Shown here piece by piece: positions 33,121 through 45,108 of a stretch of 64,000 nucleotides of DNA. The translations under genes were made by a program, and so were the position numbers. The DNA is taken from the NCBI GenBank assembly GCA_029891345.1, contig CM056999.1, positions 29,485,418-29,549,417 of the forward strand. The letters run 5' to 3'. The first letter of the stretch is position 1, and each line of letters starts with the position of its first letter. The notes under the pieces were generated by a model. It made no database searches. It saw only the letters and a program-made list of their open reading frames with translations, and was not told the DNA's origin. The DNA is from Dryococelus australis (taxonomy: Eukaryota; Arthropoda; Insecta; Phasmatodea; Phasmatidae).

Positions 33121-34900
33121 ATGTGGTCTATTAGACCACGTTCAAGGTTGTGGAGTCGGTTGGTTGCTGTTCATAAATCTTGGGGCAGTTTTGTTGTGTC
33201 TATTCGAATTGTTCACTCTATGCTGAGCAGTTGTTGTTTTGGTTGCTGCTGTTGTTTCAGGAACTCTTGTTACAGTCTTTCCCACGGGTGGGTTTCTTTG
33301 TTTGTTTACATTTGTATCTCACTGCGGCTGTGGTTGATCGCGGTCGTTGCCCGTTATTGCCATACTGTTCGCATCCAATAGAAGTATGGTTTGATGTAAT
33401 TCTTGTTCTGTCTTGTGGATGGCAGAGGCTAACACCGGGTGATACTCCTTCCTAGCTGGACATGCCACTACCCCCAACACATCTCATAGCGAAAGTTCAG
33501 GGTAATATGTATGTATTAAATTAATTTTATTGGTGGCGAAGCCATAGAGTGACTCGTCCATTTATTCTCTCGTAATAGTCTGGCTGTGTGTGCATAGTGA
33601 TGTGAATGTCGTAGCGAACCTGCATTTAAAGTTCCTCCAGAATTCCTTCCACATTAACTCGCAGCAGGCTATACCATGCCACCAGGTCATCGCGTCTCCT
33701 GAAAATCTTTCGCCTATACAATGCGGCCAATCTTCCTGATCAACCCGATATCTACTCAAGTGCCATCCACAGTCTTGCATGAAAGCTCTGGGGTCTTCAC
33801 CTGCTGTACCTGTGTAGGTTGGTAGTGACTGGATCCAGACTTGTGTCTCTGGATATGGTTGGAAACATTGGTGCTTGTTTACATAATCTGTCATGGGTGG
33901 CGGGGCTGTGTAACGGGCTGCCATGTGTGTTGTTTGCAGAAGTGGTGTCGATATCGAATGCTGTGGCAGATGAGGCAGGTGTGTGGAATGGGTAGAAGTC
34001 CACAACACTGTGTGGTACTTAATGTCTATTTTCTTGACAGTATTGAATTGGTGTCAGATATCTCTGGCTGGTGTTCTCCTCAGCTTGCAGATGTGTTGGT
34101 GAGCCGGTTGTGGACTCTGTTGTACAAGTACACAGTGGACGAAATCCATGTCATGCATATTCCTCCTTGTTGTCCGTTCCCACGGCGTGATACAACCTGC
34201 ACGGTAGATATGTTTGCAACTGACACATGCCAGTGTGGCAGTTTTGTTTCCATCACACCAGTTGTAGCGGGCATACATCCACAATGTTTTCCTCTGTTGC
34301 GATACCTCTTGTTCCATGTGTATGGGCTATAGTGGACATGTACACAAAGATGGTGGGCACACTGGGTTGACAAAACCCTTGACTCGCTGTGGTTTCAAGC
34401 AACGGTTACATATCTCAGTTTTCCCCATGCTGACATGGGCGAGCACGCTGTTGTAGAGGTCTTGATTCACCTTCTCTATTCCTTGTTGTATGCACTGAAT
34501 GGTGGCAGGATCGTGACAGATGCAGGCGTTATTGTTTTCCCATCCTAACAAGAACGGAACTTGTGGTACAGTCGTTCGTAAACACCGGGCACATACAAAA
34601 GCTGGTTTCCCATTAGTGCTCTGTAGATTGAAACGTCCGTGGTCGGACACACAATGTGGTTGATGCAATGAAATCATCTTGGTTCGTCTGCTGGACTATG
34701 TGTCCATGGCCCATGGCTGACACCAATGTACACGGCACGGTAGGGGTGGTTCCTGCCAGCATGATGTAGTGTGGACGGAGGAGTGGAAGGCAGGTAGTCG
34801 CTTCCCCTCGTTGATGCAGTGTTCCAAAATGGCTGTCTTACATCACCAAGCTGGTTGCGCAGAAACGAGGTGGGTTTCAAGATGGTGGATGGCAAAGCTC
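33120..34900 (-). pseudogene. gag: Gypsy 2 Gag with N-terminal Cys-rich module
   Basis: Reading leftward, a frame from 34,895 opens with MPSTILKPTSFL. After shifts, a Cys-rich segment (34,677-34,327) contains EICNRCLKPQRVKGF then VCPPSLCTCP, and a second (34,317-34,054) contains LACVSCKHIYRAGCITP. The Gag core (34,008-33,562) has RAFMQDCGWHLSRYRVDQED and AMTWWHG. Near 33,110 a PHCDECST segment may be a remnant of the zinc knuckle. Gypsy 3 has the same order (CAQCLKSKQANGY, VCMPSLC, then CHRCWRLFHNKCISP, then the core), so both Cys-rich segments belong to the lineage. Four or more frame breaks inactivate it. Confidence 0.75.
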
Positions 34901-35179
34901 ATTTTCGTTCACTTTTCCATTTGGATTTCCTCTGGCTTTTCCTCTTAGATTTTTCACATTCCGTTCAACCCTTCTTCTTGTTGAATGCAAGGAAACGCTG
35001 CCAGTAGCTATGATGATGAGCAAAGCACAAAGAAAATTGAGATACGTACGCCCATGTGGTCGCACAAGTAGTACGGGATGGTGATTCTGAATGCAGGTTA
35101 CCGGGAGTAGTGCACAAGGTTAATAAATGGATAAAATTGAAGTAGGCGGGTGTTGGGGTGGTTGGCGAGAAAGGTTAGG

Positions 35180-35197
35180 CCACTAGTTGCGACACCA
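35180..35197 (-). promoter_or_regulatory. Candidate primer-binding site of Gypsy 2
   Basis: On the minus strand the 18 bases begin TGGTGTCGC, the TGG expected to pair with a tRNA CCA end, immediately after the right-hand repeat in the sense of the element. The tRNA was not identified, and the precise LTR end is uncertain. Confidence 0.4.
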
Positions 35198-36146
35198 CTT
35201 GATGTGTGGTGAACTGGCATCAATTAGGAATGCCCGTGGAAGGACACACTTGGGCAAGCCACTTGACATTCGGCGTGGTGGACCATGGGGGGAATGAGGT
35301 GTGGTGGATAGGAAATGTTATTTGCCAGGGTTAAGGGTGGCATCCTGTGGTGTGAGCATGAAGTTATACCTGCTAGAGACTCCTCCTCTCGGGTCGTGAT
35401 GGCCGACGACCGTTGGCCTGCACCCATGTCCACGTCATGATGGAAGAAGGTTAAGTAACCGATAGGCAGTAAATCATAATGAAACATCGGCATCTCACAA
35501 GTACGTATTTATTACAAGTTTTTCCCCAATGGGGCACTGAAGTTTACATACCACAGTTTTAGCCAGGCAGACTCTTACACATATAAATGGCCATAGGGCC
35601 TATAAACTTAAGTGGTATAGTAAGCCTCGACCATGTAAAAAGCGAGCCAAGGGTGAGAGATTGTGTACTTCAGGCAAGCAATAAACAAGAGGTTCCTGTA
35701 GACTAATGTGAATTAAGCAGAATAACTGATGGTTAATTAACAAACATGAATTGCCCGGAACATCGCAGCACGGCGGTACTCTCACGAGATATGAGATGCC
35801 AAAACTTCTCATTTGGCGCGGAGGATGCTCACTGACCGACATTCCACCCCCAAACATCACGTAAATTAATTTTATATAAAGTGAAATAAAATAAACAAAA
35901 TAGGTTCTACAATGCCAGTGAGATGTACATTCCAATAAACTCTTAACAACAAAACATAAAAGAACATTTTATAAATATAAAAATTATTACACATGTTCGA
36001 CCAGACCGCATTGCCATTGCAACATAACATCAAAATTAATATGTACAAATTAACAGTAATATCTTTATAGGGTCGGCCCCCAATCAAGTTGATTACATCT
36101 AAATGATTTGTGTTTGTGGCAAAACACGTGAGTTCATTTTAATCTG
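35198..36146 (-). repeat. LTR of Gypsy 2 (5-prime copy)
   Basis: Right-hand member of the pair; see the matches listed for the left copy. The part from 35,198 to about 35,264 has only weak similarity to the sequence left of 31,622, so the outer limit on that side is not firm. The right limit is set where similarity ends after TTAATCTG at 36,146. Confidence 0.7.
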
Positions 36147-36149
36147 CAT

Positions 36150-37605
36150 AAAAACACTGAAAAATAACTTTTACGAAATATAGTGGCTATCTGCCACGTG
36201 GCCATGTGCACTGGTCCATTTTTATGCGATGGTTTGGAACATAGTAGGAATGTAAAGTATTTCAATACTGCCAGTACTGGCCAAACACACTTTAAAATAT
36301 AAAATATAAAAGAATGATTTGCAATGCATAAGAAGTTATGCTAATTATATATATATATATCTTAGAGACTTTCACATGTCACAATAGCCTCGTCTGAGGC
36401 CGTTCAAGTTAATGCACAAAATGGCGCATATGGCGCACAAGCTCTTAACTACATAATAAATATGTAAACACAGGATTGCACTCAATTACACCAAAAAGAT
36501 AATAATAAAATATAAAGGGATGATTTGTTTCGTTCTTAAGTGACATTGGTAACATGGGTAAATAAAACACTGACATAACATGTGGCACTACATAAACATT
36601 GACCCTGAAAATGTTAATACTAAAGTTAACAAAAGCACGTTGCACTCGGAATGACGTATAGATACTGACATTTGTACAAGTATGGACCTGGTTGCATGGC
36701 AACCTAACTTCACATATTTATGCACACTGATGCAAGTTATGGAATACTGACACTTGTGGCATTGTAGAATGATGACATACACGTAACAACTGACATAACT
36801 GACACAACCCTAACAACTGACATAACTGTTTACAACACATGAATATCCTGGCTATGTTTTGATGACACTAGAAAAACCTATGTAGTTTCATTTTTTATAA
36901 TATTGCACAATAACTTGACAGACAGGTAGAATGGTGAAATTATGTTTTCTGATGGTGCTTCTGGCTTAACTTTTCACATAAGATAAAACCATTTTATTTC
37001 CATCAAAACAGTCCAAAAAATAGATTTTCATTGAAGTGCTTAAAATGTTTTGCTTCATATTTTGGAGGGAGATTTGTTATGGAACACAAAAGAGTCTTGT
37101 TTTATTAAATGTCGAAGGGAACAGCGACGATTGGTGATAAAAATGGTTAAGTTATTGCACTACATGTAACATGAATATCATTAGAAGTCTATGAATGTAA
37201 CATAATTTGCAAACACTCCATAAACCTAAATATTCAACTTGAGCACTGTACCGATTACATTTACGGAGTAATTATTAGCCATATGGAAATTCGTAATGAA
37301 CTGAAAAAAATACCGCCACGAAGAATAGCATGTTTTCTAAATAAAAAATAAATAAACACAATATTAGGCTCGTTACTCTTCGAACACATACACAAACCAT
37401 ATTAACCGTTATAATATACAATACAAAGTCTCTTCTTTAACTTAAATAACATAAAACACACTATCTCAAGCGTATCTGATATTATGTTGCATTATTAAAA
37501 TTTTAATTCCTTGTCTGCCAAAAATTTGTAGTTGCCCACGTACTAATCACCAACCGTCATACTTTATCAATTACAGAAATAAGAGTATTTTCACAGCCAA
37601 ACATT
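36150..37605. other. Non-coding spacer
   Basis: AT-rich with a short AT dinucleotide run near 36,345-36,362. Frames of 64-85 codons at 36,445-36,782 carry no motif. Confidence 0.4.
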
Positions 37606-37607
37606 GC

Positions 37608-38085
37608 AGTATAAACATAGCGCCCACCAGTTGTTGTTTAGGTTATAACTACTATAAAATATCAACAACTATTCGACACGTTAAAAATATTATTCACGGC
37701 CATTTATAAACACAGTAGTGCATGTAAAATACATTGCATCATATGTATCAATGTGGCCATGAAGACCTTTGTCACTAATTATTTCTTTGGCTACTGTTGT
37801 TCGGGTAGTGGGAATGAAATTGTGTGGCCAAAATAGCCCCGCCAATTGCATTTGGTGTATTTAATTGCACCCGTGGTTAAGGATGCAAGTACAGCATTGT
37901 TTTATTTGCGTTGCATATCACCGGTACAAATGTTAGGTAGTTATATTTAATCATCTAAATTATTTTTAGCTTGAAAAATCGATGTCCTTATTGGCCCATT
38001 TAGTTCATAAAACTAGCCGAAGAGCGCAGCTACCTAAATAGTGCTGTATACATGGCTTATGTAGGGAAAGCAATTGCAATTTTTT
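37608..38085 (+). repeat. Left inverted arm
   Basis: Pairs with 40,670-41,284. Shared landmarks include CTTTGGCTACTGTTGTTCGG (37,785) and CCCCGCCAATTGCATTTGG (37,836). A block of about 100 bp present in the right arm (about 40,776-40,935) is reduced to roughly 35 bp here (37,949-37,985). Confidence 0.8.
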
Positions 38086-38089
38086 CTCA

Positions 38090-39600
38090 AAATGGGAAAA
38101 TTACATCAAATATGTGTGAAGTCGTCATTTCTGGTTCTATTGCTTAGCAACCACGGCCTTGAGGACATATAATCGTTAGCCTACTTGTTAACCTTACCTA
38201 ACGGATTTTTGTAGTCGGTTATTTTAAATGTAGTAATTATTTCCAGAAATAAATCTGCACTGAATGAAAAACAAAATATTTAAGTAATACTTGGTAGAGT
38301 TTTTTATTTCACAGTTGCAAGTAATTCAACCCATGTTTACTTTCATTTTCGTGACATTTGCATAATCAAATCAGTTTTAAAGTTAACAAGTTAATGTATT
38401 TTCCCAGACTACTGAAGAACCGCTTAATGAAGTAATTGCAAAAGTTAATATATTAGTGCACTCTGTGATACAAATAAAGACAGTGGTTTCTTTTAAATTG
38501 GTTGACTATGGACCTAGCTGATGAATCCAGTGTTTGTAACTGTCATTTCCAAGATAAAAATAAGGGCAATCGCTGCCAACTTGGGAGAGTTATTAAAATT
38601 GGGGTTATAACACGTGAGATATCACATTTTGTTCATATTTTCTTACAATTAGCTTTTGATATGATTTATAATTATTTAACTACATACTGATTCTTGTAAA
38701 CAGATTTCCTTTGAGTTAAAACTCCATTTGCTTTATAATTTATGTAGGTCTATATGAATATTATATATTAAATTAAAAATTGCATTGGACACTTGCCTTT
38801 GCAGCAGAGCTCATGTCGCAGGAAACTAGAATTACACATACGAACATACAGTCACAGAAAACCAACCAAGAATATTTTCCAAAGAATAGGCCTACATGAA
38901 GAACACAGATAAATCTGTGGAAGGAGTTCAGTCAGTAAGCAGCAAATTAACAAAACAAAAAATTATTGATGGACACAACCAAAACAGACAAGCACAGTGG
39001 CCTTCCAACTAAATAATTCCTTCTGCAGAATTCTGTGTGTTCATGTACCTGTTGACAACTATTCCTGTTTGATTTTTGTGTTTGTATGTGTAATTCTAGT
39101 TTACTGCAACAAAAACTCTGTTACAACAGTGTATATGCAAGACAATATATTATTTGCTTCATATGTCACTATTGTAAAATTTATCACCAGTTTGTCAAAA
39201 TATTTACCAATGCTTTAAAATTGAGTACCTAGGTCTACTGCGAAAGTTTTCAAATGTCACCTCCAGCAATACATGTCTATATTCTATATAATTTTCTATA
39301 ATTTAATTTTATTTTCTGTAAATCCCATCTTTTAATGTTGTATGTACTCATGTATATACGTATTTTGCAAACGAATTATTATATTTGACAATATACGACA
39401 TGTACTACTACCTAAGAAAGAAACAAGTGTATTATAAAAATTAAAATGCAGATGTGCAAAATACTGTCCTTGCCATTCAGACATCAGATCAGTGATACGC
39501 TGGTAGAGATATTAATTGTTACAATCATTTTTTAAAAATTAAACAGTGTTGTTGACTTTACCCAAATAGAATTTAAGAAATTGGGTTCCTATCCTCCCTT
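38090..39600. other. Interior of the inverted-arm element, no gene
   Basis: AT-rich sequence. Frames at 38,502-38,690 and 38,997-39,218 show no motif. Confidence 0.4.
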
Positions 39601-39910
39601 TGTAAGAGGTGGCTGCGATGAGCATAGTGGTAGGATGCTTGCCTTCCACCAATGTGATCCACCTTTGTTTCCCTGTGAGGTTACTCACATATTTTCACAT
39701 TGATTGATGTTGCTAGCTGGCATGTTTTCTCGAGGTTTACCTATTACCCCACACTTGCATTTCAGTGCTGCTCCAATTCTGCCATATTTCACTCTCATTT
39801 TCTCTCAACATCTTGGTTGTTATAAACCACCTAAACCTCTCTCATTTCATCCCGTCTTAAGGTGACAGAGGCTGTGGTGGTGTAGCAGCTAGAGTGCTTG
39901 CTGTTTAACG
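39600..39910 (+). repeat. tRNA-derived SINE-like block
   Basis: A tRNA-like head at 39,608-39,650 (GGCTGCGATGAGCATAGTGG, then GCTTGCCTTCCACC as A-box-like sequence) is followed by a pyrimidine-rich body with TTTCTCGAGGTTTACC and CATTTCATCCCGTC. A second A-box-like phrase, GTGGTGTAGCAGCTAGAGTGC, starts near 39,878. The structure resembles arthropod SINEs; the B box is poor. Confidence 0.5.
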
Positions 39911-40669
39911 AAGCACACCTCATTCTAAATACACATGACTTATCATCAATATTAAAATAAGCTAATGTCCAATTAGTTGCCCTCAAAATTAGTAATTAAA
40001 AAAACCTTAAGAAAGGTGAAATAGCATTTAAATAAAATCGTGAGACTTTTTTTAAATTTTGCAAATGGTGTAGTTACAGGAAAAGATTGGCTTTATCAAA
40101 GTTTTCTTTATTTTAACATTTGGAAAATTATAAATTGTAAGAAGTTGGCATTTACTGTAATTATTACAGCCTAGTGTTAAATACATCACCATCTAAACAC
40201 ATAAGTAAACTTTATTTATTTAATTTAACATCTTGTCGGCAGCTGGTCCTTTAGAGAATGGTACAAGAGCACAATAAAGAGAATGCAAGGAACGAATTGG
40301 TGATTAACTTTACTAATGAGTCACCCCAAAAATTGCATGGAGTGAGTTTGAGAAACCATGGAAATTTCAAATCAGGAAGGCTACATTCAATAGCTAAATA
40401 AAAATAACTGATTTGATTATACATTCTTGAGTTGATTTATTGTTTGTCACTGCAACTGCTGACTTGGGAGGGGGGGAGGGGAAATTGTGACATCCTTAAG
40501 GTGTAGCTTTGTATTGGTTTATGAAGCGATTTGCCATAAATGCCCGCAAACAGCTATTTTATCATGAGAAAGATAAAGGTCACGTTAGAACATGTTTGGA
40601 TCACTTGTTCACGTTTCTGTTTACATTCACTCTAAAAACATTCAAACCCTCAGCTACTAATAAATTAAT

Positions 40670-41284
40670 TGCAATTGCCTTCAATATGCAAGCCATGTAA
40701 ACAGCACTATTTAGGTAGCTGCGCTCTGCGGCTAGTTTCATGAACTAAATGGGCCAATAAGGACATCGACTCAGCACACAGACCATTATGAAACGTGACA
40801 TATCTTGCACCTAAATACTACTACAAATATTATTAACACACATTGCCCTTCAGATAAATTAACAAGGAGACTATTTGTCTCACCACATACGTGTTGGGTG
40901 AGGTTACAAAGGGAAAATTTTCAAGCTAGTGACCATGGAGATGATTAAATATAACTACCTAACATTTGTACCGGTGATATGCAATGCAAATAAAACTATG
41001 CTGTACTTGCATCCTTAACCACGGGTGCAATTAAATACACCAAATGCAATTGGCGGGGCTATTTTGGCCACACAATTTCATTCCCACTACCCGAACAACA
41101 ATAGCCAAAGAAATAATTAGTGACAAAGGTCTTCATGGCCACATTGATACATAAGATGCAATGTATTTTACATGCACTACTGTGTTTATAAATGGCCGTG
41201 AATAATATTTTTAACGTGGCGAATAGTTGTTGATATTTTGTAGTAGTTATAACCTAAACAACAACTGGTGGGTGCTATGTTCAT
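40670..41284 (-). repeat. Right inverted arm
   Basis: Reverse complement of the left arm with scattered mismatches and the extra block noted there. Its outer end abuts the leader of Gypsy 3. Confidence 0.8.
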
Positions 41285-41544
41285 GACAAATTACAGTTTT
41301 CCCATGGGAAAAAGCAAGTCGGCCAATTTGAAACAGGACTGTATCAGTGACGTCAAGTAACATACCATTTTGGCACCCTCTGAGGGGAAGTGCGCCACAT
41401 GTCGCCCCCCTCCTTCTGTGCCGTGTCGAGTCAGCAGTAACCACCCCTCCTGCACCACGCTGGGTGTTGCTGCAGGCCGAGTGACCACGTGGTCTGCTGA
41501 AGACGTCAACATGCAGACTTTGCTTTAACCATGCCACAATTACT

Positions 41545-42650
41545 ACCACGAATATTTGGACTGGCAAACATCGAATGGCAAACCTACAACATTATGTCAC
41601 CAGTGCTGGAAACCCATTCCAAAACAAGAGTAGTTCTCACTGGCCCACCTTCAGGGGAGAACACGCGTCTGCAGTGATTAGATGGCAGCTCGTCAACTGT
41701 GGGAACAAGTGGAGATGCTTAACGCAGAACTTTGTGAAGGAGCTTGGTCATGGACTATAGCAGGACAGCCCGGCGACGTGTGTGCTCAGTGTCTCAAGTC
41801 AAAACAAGCGAACGGATATCTGAGCCCAGTATGCATGCCAAGTCTGTGCATATACGCAGGACCACAGACTCATTTTCACCACCTTCACGTTTTCGCTCGA
41901 TTTTGCAGAAATGTGGCAATGTCGAAATTTGTAATGGATTATGAACTACCACCCTGGCATGCCACAGGTGCTGGAGATTGTTCCACAACAAGTGTATTTC
42001 ACCAAGGGAAATTGCGACGCTACATGACATATGGAGCTACCATTGAGTGTCTACGCTGTCAACCAGCCATGCGCTTCACGAATCCACAGGTACAAAAATT
42101 CAGAATCTGGTTTCAATGCAGAAGTTTTATATACCGACCACTGCCACTGTCAACACTGAATTTTTCTGTAATGTACTACAATTGCTGCTAACACCTGGAG
42201 TTGCCACACCCATCTGCGTGCTCAAACCCACTCTTACAACCGGCTCCCATTCCAGAGACTGATGACAAATGGATGCGGCTTACAACAGCTGCGAAATGCT
42301 GGCCAAATGTTGTTCTGGCAATTTTCACAACACCGGTCCATTTCCAGCAACTGTCATATCATGAATGCACTGCCAGTAAAGATCTGGTGGCTTTTCTGAA
42401 GGCTTATGAGAGTATGCTCAGTAGATACGGTGTCGACCCAGAAGACTATCCGTCGTACATCGGAGAGTGCATGGGAGGCGATGCAAAAGCATGGTGGCAA
42501 GGAGTTGACCACTATGGAATGACATGGCAGGAGTTTAGCAGCATGTTTGCATATTGTTTTGCTAATACATTCATGTACCTCCGTGCCAGGATCAAGATCA
42601 TCCTGAGGAGCAGAGCAAGGAGTCATTATACAACTTCCCCATAGAGAAGA
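41545..42650 (+). pseudogene. gag: Gypsy 3 Gag with N-terminal Cys-rich module
   Basis: After a CpG-richer leader, coding fragments begin near 41,545. The frame open at 41,682-42,191 contains LWEQVEMLNAELC, VCAQCLKSKQANGYLSP and VCMPSLC. In another frame at about 41,955-42,005, CHRCWRLFHNKCISP follows: a C-x2-C-x5-H-x2-C pattern that looks like half of a treble-clef or RING-type zinc site. The Gag core lies at 42,201-42,644: AFLKAYESMLSRYGVDPEDY and GGDAKAWWQGVDHYGMTWQEF. A stop at 42,642-42,644 ends it. The corresponding blocks of Gypsy 2 occur in the same order, which supports one ancestral Gag of unusual length. Confidence 0.75.
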
Positions 42651-43700
42651 TCTGCTTAGTACACATGTACATTACAGAACTTGAATTAAACGACATTCTA
42701 GAAGTAGTTAAAGTACTGTGTGACTTGAATACCGGGCCGCTCTTGCCCCAGTAATTCATTCGTCAGAACAGAACTTTATTCAGACAGTGATGTTGCTTGA
42801 TGGAAACATTCAAGCCCAGCCATGATGCGAACAACCATTCTGGGAAAACATGCCTACCCAAGCCCGGATACAACCAGGTGAAGAAGCCATGCCCAGACCT
42901 AGGGTCATGAGAGCAACAAACTGTGTCCCTGCGGAACAGGTGGGAAATGCAACCCGCAACAATGTACATGCTCCCGCTTTCCCATGTTTTGCTAACGGGA
43001 ACTGACGTCCTGCACGCCCATGCATATGGTGCGTAGGAGATGATTGGGACAATGACTGTCCACAACAAATGAACTAACAACAATGAGCACCAAGGAGTGA
43101 TACATGCCAAGGAAACATGCGAAACATAGTAAATCTACCAGATGCCGCTTGCCCCTGTAAAGTAGATAACACATACTCTACGTAGTTACAAATTTTTACT
43201 AGCCAGATTAGCGGTACGCCACACAATTTAGTTAGGATCACCATATAAATTACTGGGCTGTGGTTTTGTGCGTTGATTGACACAACTGCATCGTACTACT
43301 TCATTAAATCAAAATTTGCAGGAAACAGTGAAATTAAACAGTTTCAACAAGTATTCATCTTGCCACATTACAGCATACCAGACAAATCCAGGGAGAAGTG
43401 AACGTAACTGTCAGAATAAGAGACACTGAGATCGCCGCATCCACTTCGGACAAAAAGAGATGAGAACCATCTAAAACCTGGACCCACCCCCAGTGGGTCA
43501 AGCCCCGGCAGTGATACTGGATGAACTGGATCACACCATTTCCCCAGAGTATCGTGAAGCCATGTAATGGCTGCTAGATGAGTGCTGCGACATTTTCACT
43601 GTTGCAGACCCACTGCATCGTACGATGGTGGCCGAACATTAGATCCCACTTACAGACGAAACCCTAGTTTTCCATAGTCCAAGATGATATTATCCACACC
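42650..43700 (+). pseudogene. Gypsy 3 zinc-knuckle and protease region, strongly eroded
   Basis: A zinc-knuckle-like CIWCVGDDWDNDCP lies at about 43,019-43,063; the His of a CCHC knuckle is replaced. Around 43,260-43,300 the reading ALIDTTASYYF has DTTAS where the protease loop D-[TS]-G-A-S is expected. After this come only fragments, such as LDELDHTI near 43,520, similar to LHELDHVVPSEYRK at the same place in Gypsy 1. Many stops interrupt the region. Confidence 0.5.
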
Positions 43701-44460
43701 AGTGTCAGATTATTCAAGAGTAAATAAAGGAGATGTTGGACGAGGAGGTTATTGAGCCCCCGGAGAGTAGATTCAACTCGGCGATAACATTAGGAAAGAA
43801 TAAAATGGGATGTGGCATTTCTACATAGAAGTCCGCAAGTTGAACCAGGTTATGCAGAGCGCCCCCACCATATATCCATATCAAGGACGCCCTCAACACC
43901 TTGGGGAAAGTGAAGGATCTAACCACTATCGACTTAGGGAGCGGCTATTCGCAAGTGCTGGTACACGCAGCAGACTGACACAAAACTGCATTTACAGCCC
44001 CTGATGGCTACCGCCTACAATTTTGCACAATGCCATTCGGCTTCAAGTGTGCCCCTGTGACGTTCCAGGCCACGATGGTCCGTGTCCTGGATAGGTTCAT
44101 AGGGGAATTCGCCCTGGCCTATTTGGATAATGTTATCGTCTGGTCTCGCTCATGTGACGAGCACATCAGCCAATCGTCACTAGTCATGGAATATCTGGCC
44201 ATAAACGGACTTACCTGTGCGAACAAGAAGTGTCAACTAGGGAAAGTGATCTCTAATTTTTAGGGCACATAATCGACGAACAGAGGAGCTGCCCAATCCC
44301 AGAACAGCTCCAGCTAATCGAAGACTACTCTATTCCCATGACCCGAAAACAACTGAGGAAGTTCTTTGGTTTGATCAACTGGTTGAGGGTGTACATATAC
44401 AAGTTCGTCATTGTTACTGCTCTGCTCACAGACTTGATGTCACCCGGAATTCGATACAGA
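43700..44460 (+). pseudogene. Gypsy 3 reverse transcriptase with altered active site
   Basis: Blocks in order, spread over several frames, are YRVNKGDVG-like decayed sequence, TIDLGSGYSQVLVHAAD (first catalytic Asp, about 43,925-43,975) and TAPDGYRLQFCTMPF. Then comes the clean frame 44,030-44,263 with MPFGFKCAPVTFQATMV and AYLDNVIVWS. The YxDD box therefore reads YLDN, losing the second catalytic Asp. Following fragments contain IPMTRKQLRKFFGLINWL, the conserved thumb-connection segment. The active-site change alone should abolish polymerase activity, in addition to the frame breaks. Confidence 0.8.
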
Positions 44461-45108
44461 TGGTAAGCTGAACACCAGGCCAGCTTTGATGAGGTGAAAC
44501 ACCTGTTCCATGAGTTCCCTGCCCTGGCCAGGTACAACCAAACCCGGCACCTCTATGTGCAAACAAATGTTAATGAGAAGGGACTGGGAGTTATCACATT
44601 CCAGCTAGCTGACTTTGGTAGCACCAAGTTCATCCTGGTAGAAAGGAAATATGATGTTAACAACAGGCAGCGCCTTGCTGTAGTGTGGCGATTTAAAAAA
44701 TATCGCCTGCTGTGGTAATAAAAACAATTTACCTTATTCGCAGACAATCACTGCTTGTTATGGTTATACACAATGAAAGCGAGCGAGACCAAGTTAACCC
44801 ACTGGGCACTAGTACTTCTATTGTATGATTTCGAGGTCCAGCATGTCACTGGAGTCGAAAACCAGCTCGCCGACTACTTTTCTCGTTCGCCGAACGAGAA
44901 AACAGTGCAGAATGAGGACAAGTGGGACAGAATTCTTCCCCCTCCCTCGTGCGACACGTCCAGTCCGCCAGCTGTGCAGTGTGAAAATATTATAGTGCAA
45001 CCAACTGCTCCAACACTGACCACTCTACGTGATGTAGTAAAGAGGGAACAGCAAGGATGCCAAGTTGTAAGTAAGTGGAGAGAAAAATGTGCATCGCAAA
45101 CAGTATAA
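44460..45108 (+). pseudogene. Gypsy 3 RNase H with altered active site
   Basis: The frame 44,494-44,718 reads ARYNQTRHLYVQTNVNEKGL, where Gypsy 1 has LQTDASKKGL: the first catalytic Asp is Asn. It continues VERKYDVNNRQRLAVVW, where NEPE of Gypsy 1 is NNRQ, so the catalytic Glu is also lost. After a TAA at 44,716-44,718 the frame at 44,755-45,108 carries TLW-like LWLYTMKASETKLTHWALVL and VTGVENQLADYFSRSP, the end of the domain. Loss of two catalytic residues as well as the frame break shows long decay without selection. Confidence 0.8.

Larger units (their letters stand above)
31622..36146 (-). mobile_element. Ty3/Gypsy retrotransposon 2, gag-protease only, with two LTRs
   Basis: Two long direct repeats (31,622-32,658 and about 35,198-36,146) flank a minus-strand region that encodes a broken Gag and a protease fragment. 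The protease ends about 160 bp from the left repeat, and there is no reverse transcriptase, RNase H or integrase between. The element is related to Gypsy 1 and 3 by its Gag blocks. It is either an internally deleted copy or a gag-pro non-autonomous form. Confidence 0.8.
37608..41284. mobile_element. Element with long terminal inverted repeats, no gene recognised
   Basis: The left arm (37,608-38,085) and right arm (40,670-41,284) are reverse complements of each other over most of their length, enclosing about 2.6 kb. The outer ends read ACATAGCGCCCACCAGTTG on the left and CAACTGGTGGGTGCTATG on the right. No transposase was found between the arms; the interior holds a SINE-like block and AT-rich sequence. 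It looks like a non-autonomous or decayed DNA transposon, or a foldback element. A target-site duplication could not be identified. Confidence 0.75.

Noticed and set aside
33011..34332. Plus-strand frames of 71-163 codons, Cys- and Val-rich
   Set aside because: They are antisense to the Gag of Gypsy 2, which is supported by homology with the two other copies.
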